This document shows positions 1 to 5,783 of a DNA stretch of 6,540 nucleotides, one piece after another (position 1 is the stretch's first letter; each line of letters begins with the position of its first letter). The notes under the pieces were generated by a model that saw only the letters and a program-made list of their open reading frames with translations, was not told the DNA's origin and made no database searches. The translations under genes were made by a program, and so were the position numbers. Location of the stretch: contig RGMU01000089.1 in NCBI GenBank assembly GCA_010021705.1, forward strand, positions 1 through 6,540, read 5' to 3'. This stretch comes from Chitinophagia bacterium. Lineage in GTDB: Bacteria > Bacteroidota > Bacteroidia > Chitinophagales > Chitinophagaceae.

Positions 1-1
1 T

Positions 2-1264
2 GCTAAAAAATATTTTGGCTTAATGGAAGACAACGGCAGGCTACCGCACAACAACTTTGCTACGTTCAATGCCGTTAGCGGTAATTTTAGCACCGCAGAA
101 GAGCACTATTCCATTGCCGCAAACCAAGACCAAGGCGATAAACGCCTGCAAGAGTGGGCATACTACATGGGTATAATCAACATATACAAGGCAGACCCTA
201 AAAAGTCTATATCCATAGAAAAAGGTATGATAAAGTCTAACGGCATTACGCCCGGCTATGGCTGGTACAACATTGCCCTGGCGCGCGCCCTGTGCTATGA
301 CGGGCAAATAGCCGAAGCAGAAAAATATGCCAAAAAGGCAGCCGAGTTTAAAGAAGTCCACATAGGCACCACATTGGGGCAAACCCACTACGACTTTTCT
401 ATTCAGCTACTGCAACTTATAGCTATGGAAAGGCACTTTGCCATGCTACGCTTTGAAAACAGCAACTGGTGGTACAATCCGTCTATCCTGACGCAGTTAG
501 CCGGCAATGCCACTGAAAAATACTTGCAGCAGCTACTCCTTATCAACCAGCTTGCCCAAAATCCGGAGCGAGACCAAGTGATATATAACCTTTTTTCAAA
601 CGAAAGCACCATTTCATGGGACGAGGTGTGGCACTTAGTAAAAGACTACAGCACGCCCTATTTTATCAAAAAATTTAGCACACAAGCCCAAAACGATAAG
701 CGACCCAAAATAAGAAAATACTTTAAGCTCTTTAATGCCAAATTGCTAATAAAACAAGGCAAATACAAAGAAGCACAAACTTTGTTAGATGCCGTGCTGC
801 AAGACCCCGATATAGACGCTGAATACGAAAAGCTATACCTTGCCCGCATATTTGAAGCGCAGGCTATTTGTAGCAAAGAAACCGGCAAAGAAACACAAGC
901 AGAACGGTGGACAATGCAGTTGTACACCACCTTTCCCCAGCTGATACCCTTTACCGACCTAAAGCCCAAAGTAGTGCTGCAAACCGACAACAGCAACAAA
1001 GACCCTTACTATGGCAAAGTGATTGCGCGCTTAAAAGATTGCAACCTGAACCGTATAAAGACTACATCAGACCCCAATGCGCTCTATTTTTCGGTAGCAC
1101 TAACCACAAGCGGCAAAAATAAAAGCCTTGTATATTCAGTAGCCAATAGCGAAGGGCAAAGCCTCCTTGCTCCACAAACCATAAGCTGCGAACAGCCCGA
1201 CTCCGATGCCGTTCACTTGGCTTATGCGCTGTTTAACGTTGGCGGAACTAAAGAAAAAGAGTAG
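2..1264 (+). CDS. TPR-repeat protein of unknown function, 5'-truncated by the window edge
   Basis: I do not recognise a named family. The frame is open to the left edge: seven codons (AKKYFGL) precede the first ATG at 23 without a stop, so that ATG is probably internal and the true start lies outside. About 420 residues are visible. Numbering from the Met at 23, TPR-like helical pairs appear near residues 11-36 (GNFSTAEEHY), 79-110 (YNIALARALCYDGQIAEAEKY), 234-262 (AKLLIKQGKYKEAQTLLD) and, more weakly, 269-300. From about 320 the helical repeats give way to a roughly 90-residue tail that looks beta-rich (LYFSVALTTSG, SLVYSVANSEG), of unknown fold. No membrane segment is visible in this part; a signal or lipid anchor could be in the missing N-terminus. 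TPRs usually mediate protein-protein contacts. It ends with TAG, 221 bp before the kinase gene on the same strand, so co-transcription is possible but unproven. Confidence 0.8.
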   Translation, partial: AKKYFGLMEDNGRLPHNNFATFNAVSGNFSTAEEHYSIAANQDQGDKRLQEWAYYMGIINIYKADPKKSISIEKGMIKSNGITPGYGWYNIALARALCYDGQIAEAEKYAKKAAEFKEVHIGTTLGQTHYDFSIQLLQLIAMERHFAMLRFENSNWWYNPSILTQLAGNATEKYLQQLLLINQLAQNPERDQVIYNLFSNESTISWDEVWHLVKDYSTPYFIKKFSTQAQNDKRPKIRKYFKLFNAKLLIKQGKYKEAQTLLDAVLQDPDIDAEYEKLYLARIFEAQAICSKETGKETQAERWTMQLYTTFPQLIPFTDLKPKVVLQTDNSNKDPYYGKVIARLKDCNLNRIKTTSDPNALYFSVALTTSGKNKSLVYSVANSEGQSLLAPQTISCEQPDSDAVHLAYALFNVGGTKEKE

Positions 1265-1277
1265 CTGCGTAAAGGCA

Positions 1278-1301
1278 GGCAAGCAAAACTATGAGCTTGC
1301 C
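1278..1301 (+). terminator. Possible hairpin after the TPR gene, no U-tract
   Basis: A perfect 7-bp inverted repeat, GGCAAGC (1278-1284) and GCTTGCC (1295-1301), encloses a 10-nt loop, 13 bp after the TAG stop of the TPR gene. The position fits a transcription end or a stabilising 3' hairpin. No T-run follows on the + strand, so it is not a canonical intrinsic terminator. Confidence 0.3.
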
Positions 1302-1453
1302 ATATATGGTAAAGGGGCTAAGGGCACACCATTTTGAATTAATAATAAGTTAAAAAGTAGGAAAAAAACATATTTTGAGGCAAACAATCCAAAAAATATA
1401 CCTAATTAACCATGCAATTAAAAGCGGTATTATAAAATGAAAGTAAATATTGC

Positions 1454-1461
1454 TATCTTTA
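1454..1461 (+). promoter_or_regulatory. Candidate Bacteroidetes -7 promoter box for the hybrid kinase gene
   Basis: TATCTTTA matches the Bacteroidetes -7 consensus TAnnTTTG at all but the last base. It lies 24 bp before the kinase ATG at 1486, inside an AT-rich gap of 221 bp that otherwise holds only a hairpin. I see no convincing TTTG -33 box at the expected 19-21 bp further upstream, so the call rests on one box plus position. If real, the kinase and regulator genes would have their own promoter, independent of the upstream TPR gene. Confidence 0.4.
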
Positions 1462-1485
1462 GCGTTTCAGTAATAGAGTAACCAC

Positions 1486-4428
1486 ATGATAGATGCAGCG
1501 CGCTATCAAGAATTGCAGTACAAACTATCGTCCCAGCCTGATGAAAAGGGACGCATAGAAGTGCTGTTTGAAATAGCGGAGGAAATAAAAAGCTTTGATG
1601 CCGATAAAGCTATGCAAATAGCCGATGAGGTGATACAACGCTCCAGAACAGTGGCATTTCCACGCTGGTTAGGCAGAGGTTTGTGCTTAAAAGGCTCTTG
1701 CTATTCCTTAAAAGGCGAATATGAACACGGCATCACGGTGCTGAAGGAAGCCCTTGCCATGGCTACCAAAACCAAATATACCGCCTTAGAAGCCCGCGTA
1801 CTTTTCTACTTAGGCAACATTTACAAAGCCCTGAACGACCTGCCCAAAATGCTCACCTACTTTGAGCGGGCACTCAACATTGCAGAAGAATTGGGCGATG
1901 AATATTCTCAAAGCGAAATTTTAACAAGTATTTCCAACTTGTTGTATGATTTAAACGACTTTGACACCGCCCTTGACTATGCCCTTAAATGCCTGCCCAT
2001 ATTTGAAAAAGGCAGCAACAGCAGCAGCTTAGTAAACATTTACAACACACTTGGCAACATATTTTTTAAGAAAGAACAATACAAAGACGCACTACTTTAC
2101 TTTCAAGGCATATTAGACCATTCAGAACCCGGCACGCCGCCCCACAACATGGCAGAAAGCGGCTTAGGCAAAGTATATTTCAAAATGCAGGAATATGAAC
2201 ATGCCGACAAATACCTTACCAGCTCGCTTCGCAATGCCCAACACATGGGCAATATGGATGTGCAAATTATAGCCCATTTCTACTTAGGCTGCCTATACAT
2301 AGACGCAGGGCACTACAGCCTCGCCTTCCGCTCGCTAAACATGGCATATAAAATAGCCACAGAGCACCACCGCAAGCACGACCTCATGAGCATTCACGAG
2401 GTGATGTCTAAACTGTATGACATAATGGGCGACATACCCAATGCCTACCACCACCTAAAAACCAATGAACGCCTTAAAGAAGAAATATTTAAGCAAAAGA
2501 TAATAAACGAACTGCGCAACCTGCAAATAAGGCAGCAGGTAGAATTAGCAAAAAAGGAAAAAGAAGTTGCCGAAAACACAGCCCTATTAAAGCACCAATT
2601 TTTGGCTAATATGAGCCATGAAATTCGCACACCCATGAACGCCATTGTGGGCATGACGCGGCTTTTAATATCCAACAATCCCCGCGAAGACCAGCAAAAG
2701 TACATAGATGCCATTCGCCAAAGTGCCGACAACCTGCTCGTTATTATCAATGATATATTAGACCTTTCTAAAATAGAAGCAGGCAAAATAGTTATTGAAC
2801 AAATAGACTTTAGCCTTGCCGATGTGCTGAAAGGACTTAGAGATATGCTTTTATTTAAAGCAGAAGAAAAAAAACTTGTGCTTAAAGTAGTGCATGATGA
2901 ATATGTGCCCAATTTGCTAAACGGCGACCCCACAAGGCTGAACCAAATATTGGTAAACTTGGCAGGCAATGCCCTCAAATTTACCGAAAAAGGCTCGGTA
3001 GAAGTAAATTGCAGCATTTGTAAAAAAGAAGACACTAAGGTGTGGCTACAGTTTGACGTAACAGATACCGGCATAGGCATAGCACAAAACCAAATAGACA
3101 ACATATTTGAAAACTTTACCCAAGCCGGCAGCGATACCACCCGCAAATACGGAGGCACAGGCTTAGGGCTTTCAATATGCCGGCAGTTATCCACGCTTAT
3201 GCAAGGCGACATTTCGGTGCGCAGCGAAATAGGCAAAGGAACTACCTTTAGCGTGGTATTACCGTTTGAATATGCCAAAAACACTTCTCTTGCCCCCACA
3301 GCACAAAAAGAAATAACAGACGCAGACAAGCAAATGCTGTCTAAGCTAAAGGTGCTATTGGTAGAAGACAACGAGCTAAACCAAATGGTGGCTATGGACA
3401 CCCTGCAAGAAAGCCTGCCCGGCATAGCCATAGATACCGCACTAAACGGCTTAGAAGCCTGCCGAATGGTAAAAAACAACAACTATGACCTTGTGCTGAT
3501 GGACATTCAAATGCCTATCATGGACGGTGTAGCTGCCACACAAACTATTCGCAACAGCCTAAAACCACCGCAAAATGCCGTAAAAATTATAGCCATGACC
3601 GCCAATGTGCTGCAAGACGATGTGCGGTCTTACCTTAATGCCGGCATGGACTCTTATGTGTCAAAGCCATTTAACACGCAAGAGTTGCTCATAAAAATGA
3701 AAGACTGCGTAGAAAACAAATCGGCTTTGGCAGCAGAAGTAATACAGCAAATTAACGAACACCCCGCAGCCATAGTGGCATCTGCCAAACCCGCAGCTAA
3801 CGCAGCCGGTAAACCACTACCACTGCCCACACCCGTAATAGCAAGGCAACCTACAGAACCCATAGCCAAGCCTTTCCAAAACCAACCGCTACCACCGGCA
3901 CCACAGCCCACCACATTGCCAAAAGCTCCGGCACCGTTATTGGAAGAGCGCACTCCGGCACCACTACCGCCACCCGCATTACCCGCACCAGCGGTAGAAA
4001 TGCCTCCCGCACAGCCTGCCCCTGCCATACCTGCCCCCGCCGAAAACGGAAGCCCCGTAGCCCCGGCAGCCGGAAAAGGCGAAATACAACGCCCCGTAAC
4101 CGATAAAAACTTTTTAGTAAAGCTAACCGGCGGCAATCCTGAAAAAATGCAAAAATATATACGCATGTTTTTGGAAAATGCGCCTAAGTTGCTCAACAGC
4201 ATAGACACCGCATTGGCAAATAAAGACTATAAAGCCGTGAAAATAGCCGCTCACTCACTAAAGCCACAACTGTCTTATATGGGCGTGAAAGAAGAAATAA
4301 GCAACATATTTTTGATAGAACAGAGTGCCGGAGAGGCAGCACACCATGAAGTTTTGCCTGAAAAGGTAGCAATTTTAAAAAAAGTTTGCGATATAGCGTT
4401 TAAAGAGCTATCATTGTCTAAAAATTAG
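1486..4428 (+). CDS. TPR-containing hybrid sensor histidine kinase with receiver and HPt domains
   Basis: A 980-residue phosphorelay kinase. About seven TPRs fill residues 25-330 (for example RALNIAEELGD, YNTLGNIFFKKEQYKDALLYF). A charged coiled coil follows (about 330-370), then HisKA with the H-box FLANMSHEIRTPMN (phosphorylated His378). The HATPase has the N-box (Asn491, Asn495), G1 DTGIGIA (Asp527 onward) and G2 GGTGLGLS (Gly556 onward). The receiver, about 621-740, has acidic Glu627/Asp628, phospho-acceptor Asp673, Thr705 and Lys727. A Pro/Ala-rich linker runs about 760-865. The HPt domain, about 866-975, has the motif AHSLK with His923. All catalytic residues are present, so phosphate can pass His378 to Asp673 to His923 and on to a partner, most likely the regulator 50 bp downstream. 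No signal peptide or membrane helix is visible, so it is probably cytoplasmic, with the TPRs sensing a protein or peptide partner. ATG 1486 is the first start after an in-frame TAG at 1474. The signal is unknown. Confidence 0.95.
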   Translation: MIDAARYQELQYKLSSQPDEKGRIEVLFEIAEEIKSFDADKAMQIADEVIQRSRTVAFPRWLGRGLCLKGSCYSLKGEYEHGITVLKEALAMATKTKYTALEARVLFYLGNIYKALNDLPKMLTYFERALNIAEELGDEYSQSEILTSISNLLYDLNDFDTALDYALKCLPIFEKGSNSSSLVNIYNTLGNIFFKKEQYKDALLYFQGILDHSEPGTPPHNMAESGLGKVYFKMQEYEHADKYLTSSLRNAQHMGNMDVQIIAHFYLGCLYIDAGHYSLAFRSLNMAYKIATEHHRKHDLMSIHEVMSKLYDIMGDIPNAYHHLKTNERLKEEIFKQKIINELRNLQIRQQVELAKKEKEVAENTALLKHQFLANMSHEIRTPMNAIVGMTRLLISNNPREDQQKYIDAIRQSADNLLVIINDILDLSKIEAGKIVIEQIDFSLADVLKGLRDMLLFKAEEKKLVLKVVHDEYVPNLLNGDPTRLNQILVNLAGNALKFTEKGSVEVNCSICKKEDTKVWLQFDVTDTGIGIAQNQIDNIFENFTQAGSDTTRKYGGTGLGLSICRQLSTLMQGDISVRSEIGKGTTFSVVLPFEYAKNTSLAPTAQKEITDADKQMLSKLKVLLVEDNELNQMVAMDTLQESLPGIAIDTALNGLEACRMVKNNNYDLVLMDIQMPIMDGVAATQTIRNSLKPPQNAVKIIAMTANVLQDDVRSYLNAGMDSYVSKPFNTQELLIKMKDCVENKSALAAEVIQQINEHPAAIVASAKPAANAAGKPLPLPTPVIARQPTEPIAKPFQNQPLPPAPQPTTLPKAPAPLLEERTPAPLPPPALPAPAVEMPPAQPAPAIPAPAENGSPVAPAAGKGEIQRPVTDKNFLVKLTGGNPEKMQKYIRMFLENAPKLLNSIDTALANKDYKAVKIAAHSLKPQLSYMGVKEEISNIFLIEQSAGEAAHHEVLPEKVAILKKVCDIAFKELSLSKN
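3760..4080 (+). other. Pro/Ala-rich linker segment inside the hybrid kinase gene
   Basis: About 105 codons (residues roughly 760-865) between the receiver and HPt domains encode mostly Pro and Ala with scattered Leu, Thr and Glu, in runs such as PLPPAPQPTTLP and APLPPPALPAPA. At DNA level the words CCGGCACC and CCCGCA recur in degenerate form, which suggests growth by slippage or short duplications. It is likely an extended, disordered tether letting the HPt domain reach the receiver, the kinase core or an outside partner. No hydrophobic helix is present, so it is not a membrane segment. Confidence 0.75.
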
Positions 4429-4478
4429 AAACAACCATAAAGAAACATACTTTCATACACACCTAAAAAAATACTATT

Positions 4479-4991
4479 ATGTCTCAAAAAAAGAAATATA
4501 TATTTTTAGTGGATGACGAGCCCATTCAAAATGAAATGTTGAAAGACTATATCAGCGAAAGGTACGACTACGAATGCCGTACCTACGAAAGTGGTGAAAC
4601 CGCCCTAAAGGATATAGGACTCAACCCTTCTATTGTGGTATTAGACTATCACCTTAACGCCCACTTGCCCGATGCGCAAGATGGGTTAGAGGTGCTAAAA
4701 GCGGTAAAATCTGCCTGTCCGGGCACGCACGTAATCATGCTATCCGGGCAAGATAAAATAGAAGTAGCCGTAGATAGCATGAAATATGGTGCTTATGACT
4801 ATGTGATAAAAGGCGAAACCGCCTTTGCCCGCATGGAAAACGTGATAAACAACATTGTAGAAATACAAAACATAAAAGACCTTAATAAGATGCTTCGCAG
4901 CACTATTGTTCTGCTAAGTGCTATTATTGTAGCTACGGCAGGCGTAATAGTTTGGTTAGCAAAAACACTTACGGGAGGCAAAAGCCTTTAA
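4479..4991 (+). CDS. Receiver-only response regulator with C-terminal membrane anchor
   Basis: A 170-residue protein. Residues 5-127 form a complete receiver domain: acidic pocket Asp12/Asp13, phospho-acceptor Asp56 (IVVLDYHL), switch Ser89 (MLSGQD), aromatic Tyr108 and Lys111 (YDYVIKG). A short charged helix (about 128-140) leads into one hydrophobic segment, about 143-161 (IVLLSAIIVATAGVIVWLA), and a tail of roughly nine residues. There is no DNA-binding, enzymatic or other output domain. Lys137 and Arg140 just before the helix fit a cytoplasmic receiver tethered to the inner membrane (positive-inside rule; inference). The gene begins 50 bp after the hybrid kinase on the same strand, with no clear promoter between, so the two are probably one operon and this is the likely acceptor from the kinase HPt. 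Output may be protein-protein contact at the membrane, or the protein may be a phosphate sink. The ATG at 4479 has no Shine-Dalgarno sequence, as is usual in this phylum. Confidence 0.9.
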   Translation: MSQKKKYIFLVDDEPIQNEMLKDYISERYDYECRTYESGETALKDIGLNPSIVVLDYHLNAHLPDAQDGLEVLKAVKSACPGTHVIMLSGQDKIEVAVDSMKYGAYDYVIKGETAFARMENVINNIVEIQNIKDLNKMLRSTIVLLSAIIVATAGVIVWLAKTLTGGKSL

Positions 4992-5025
4992 GCAGTTAAA
5001 AACAGCAAAAGTTGAGAACCACTCC

Positions 5026-5058
5026 ATACATTAATTGGCAATATCCAAATTAATGTGT
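5026..5058. repeat. AT-rich inverted repeat between convergent genes
   Basis: ACATTAATT (5028-5036) and AATTAATGT (5048-5056) are perfect 9-bp complements. Two outer pairs (one a G-T wobble) and an inner GG/CC across a bulged A extend the stem to about 13 bp around a 6-nt loop. It lies 35 bp after the response regulator stop, in the 189-bp gap before the end of the convergent toxin gene. Neither strand has a T-run after the stem, so it is not a textbook terminator. It could be a transcript 3' hairpin serving both directions, or a binding site for a dimeric protein. Confidence 0.45.
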
Positions 5059-5113
5059 AAAAAACGTAATCAAAAATTTCTATTAGACTGTGCATCTATG
5101 CTTTATCTTTCAT

Positions 5114-5140
5114 AAAAAGCTACTTGCCCGAAAGCGGGTA
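5114..5140 (-). terminator. Weak terminator-like hairpin downstream of the toxin
   Basis: Read on the - strand, CCCG-CTTT-CGGG (5138 down to 5127) forms a short GC-rich hairpin, lengthened to 6 bp by a wobble and an A-T pair. A run of five T follows 8 nt later (5118-5114). It lies about 40 bp beyond the original toxin stop at 5181, where the toxin-antitoxin transcript should end. The gap between stem and T-run makes it imperfect. Confidence 0.3.
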
Positions 5141-5180
5141 TTGAAAGAGGAGTAAATTGCTTGACTCGCTTTCTTACCAT

Positions 5181-5450
5181 TTATTTGAATAACTCTGAAT
5201 GTGTACCGGTGCGCACTAAATAAATGGTATCATTTTCTATTTGCTATATTACTAACCAATCGGGTAATAAGTGGCATTCCCAACAATTTTTATAAACCCC
5301 TTCTAATTTATGAAGCCTATAATTGGTGGGTATAATAGTATTATTTGATAGCATTATCAATAAATCATCCAGCAATGCTATAGGGAGATGCCTTGCCATG
5401 CACTTTTTATAATCCTTCCCAAACTGCTTTGAAGCTACTATTTTTTTCAT
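5181..5450 (-). pseudogene. YafQ-family toxin (RelE superfamily mRNA interferase), broken by one in-frame TAG
   Basis: YafQ toxins are ribosome-dependent mRNA endonucleases of type II toxin-antitoxin systems. The frame starts at ATG 5450 and stops at TAG 5246-5244 after 68 residues. Reading on in the same frame gives QIENDTIYLVRTGTHSELFK and a TAA at 5183-5181, exactly the family's C-terminal strand and motif, for a total near the usual 90 residues. Family residues before the stop are present: His47, His60, Asp64 and Trp65 (ECHLLPDW). The essential Arg80, His84 and Phe88 lie after it. The stop occupies the codon where YafQ relatives carry Tyr (WLLIY), so one base change (TAT or TAC to TAG) explains it. 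TAG ends two other genes here, so recoding is unlikely. The 68-residue product should lack nuclease activity. The gene overlaps the antitoxin by one base (TAATG). Its GC is about 32% (170 bases hand-counted) against about 50% in parts of porZ, which suggests transfer. Confidence 0.88.
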
Positions 5451-5641
5451 TAAGACTTTAGCTTATTCATTAAGTCATTCACCGACTGCGCTTCTATAAC
5501 TTGCTTATTAGCAATTTCTTCAAATGCAACTACCGTATCCGGATGCCAATCCCGATAAACAGTGGCAAAGGGTAATGTAGTTATAAAATCTACCATTTTT
5601 TGAGCGGAGTCTTGGCTATCATCTATGGCTACGTATATCAT
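5450..5641 (-). CDS. Probable antitoxin partner of the YafQ-type toxin
   Basis: A 63-residue protein with net negative charge (about ten Asp/Glu against five Lys/Arg), lying directly upstream of the YafQ-like toxin on the same strand. Its TAA overlaps the toxin ATG by one base (TAATG), the coupling typical of antitoxin-toxin pairs. The N-terminus (MIYVAID) looks like a beta strand. The C-terminal half (VVAFEEIANKQVIEAQSVNDLMNKL) is acidic and helical, the kind of region that wraps a RelE-fold toxin. I see no clear ribbon-helix-helix or HTH motif, and it does not resemble E. coli DinJ, so its family is left open and the role rests on context, size and charge. The frame is intact although the toxin is broken, so it may persist as a solitary antitoxin. 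No Shine-Dalgarno sequence precedes the ATG at 5641. Confidence 0.7.
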   Translation of the reverse strand: MIYVAIDDSQDSAQKMVDFITTLPFATVYRDWHPDTVVAFEEIANKQVIEAQSVNDLMNKLKS

Positions 5642-5654
5642 ATACTATTTTTTA

Positions 5655-5662
5655 CAAAAATA
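5655..5662 (-). promoter_or_regulatory. Candidate -7 promoter box for the antitoxin-toxin pair
   Basis: On the - strand, TATTTTTG (5662 down to 5655) matches the Bacteroidetes -7 consensus TAnnTTTG at every fixed position. It ends 13 bp before the antitoxin ATG, which implies a very short leader. No TTTG -33 box is found 19-21 bp further upstream. Because the region is AT-rich, a chance match is possible. Confidence 0.4.
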
Positions 5663-5712
5663 CGAAATTTTAGCCACACTCCTATTAAAGCAGTTTCAAA
5701 AGATTTCTCAAA

Positions 5713-5776
5713 ATCGCATTGATTTGGGCTTTAGTTTAGCTAAATCGTGAAGGAGAAGGTATGTGAAGGATGCGAT
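5713..5776. repeat. Spaced inverted repeat and small palindrome downstream of porZ
   Basis: The 142-bp gap between porZ and the antitoxin holds ATCGCAT (5713-5719) and its exact complement ATGCGAT (5770-5776), 50 bp apart. A 10-bp palindrome, TTTAGCTAAA (5735-5744), lies between them. The right arm begins 8 bp beyond the porZ stop on the - strand. This could fold in the porZ 3' transcript end, but there is no T-run and arms of this length can arise by chance. Confidence 0.25.
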
Positions 5777-5783
5777 ACCTTTA

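Noticed and set aside
1291..1353. Small 20-codon frame starting with ATG in the gap before the kinase
   Set aside because: It overlaps the hairpin at 1278-1301, has no coding character and no recognisable motif.
2445..3482. 345-codon open frame on the - strand, antisense to the kinase
   Set aside because: It lies wholly inside the kinase catalytic domains, whose + strand motifs are unmistakable. Its translation is Ser/Leu-rich with no recognisable domain, as expected for a shadow frame.
3654..4208. 184-codon Gly/Ala-rich frame on the - strand
   Set aside because: It is the antisense image of the Pro/Ala-rich linker: Pro and Ala codons read backwards as Gly and Gly/Cys/Ser. The apparent glycine-rich protein is an artefact.
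5244..5246. TAG read through as an amino acid (recoding or suppression) in the toxin
   Set aside because: The TPR gene and the kinase both end in TAG at sensible C-termini, so TAG acts as a normal stop here. The toxin sequence alone gives no sign of a recoding element.
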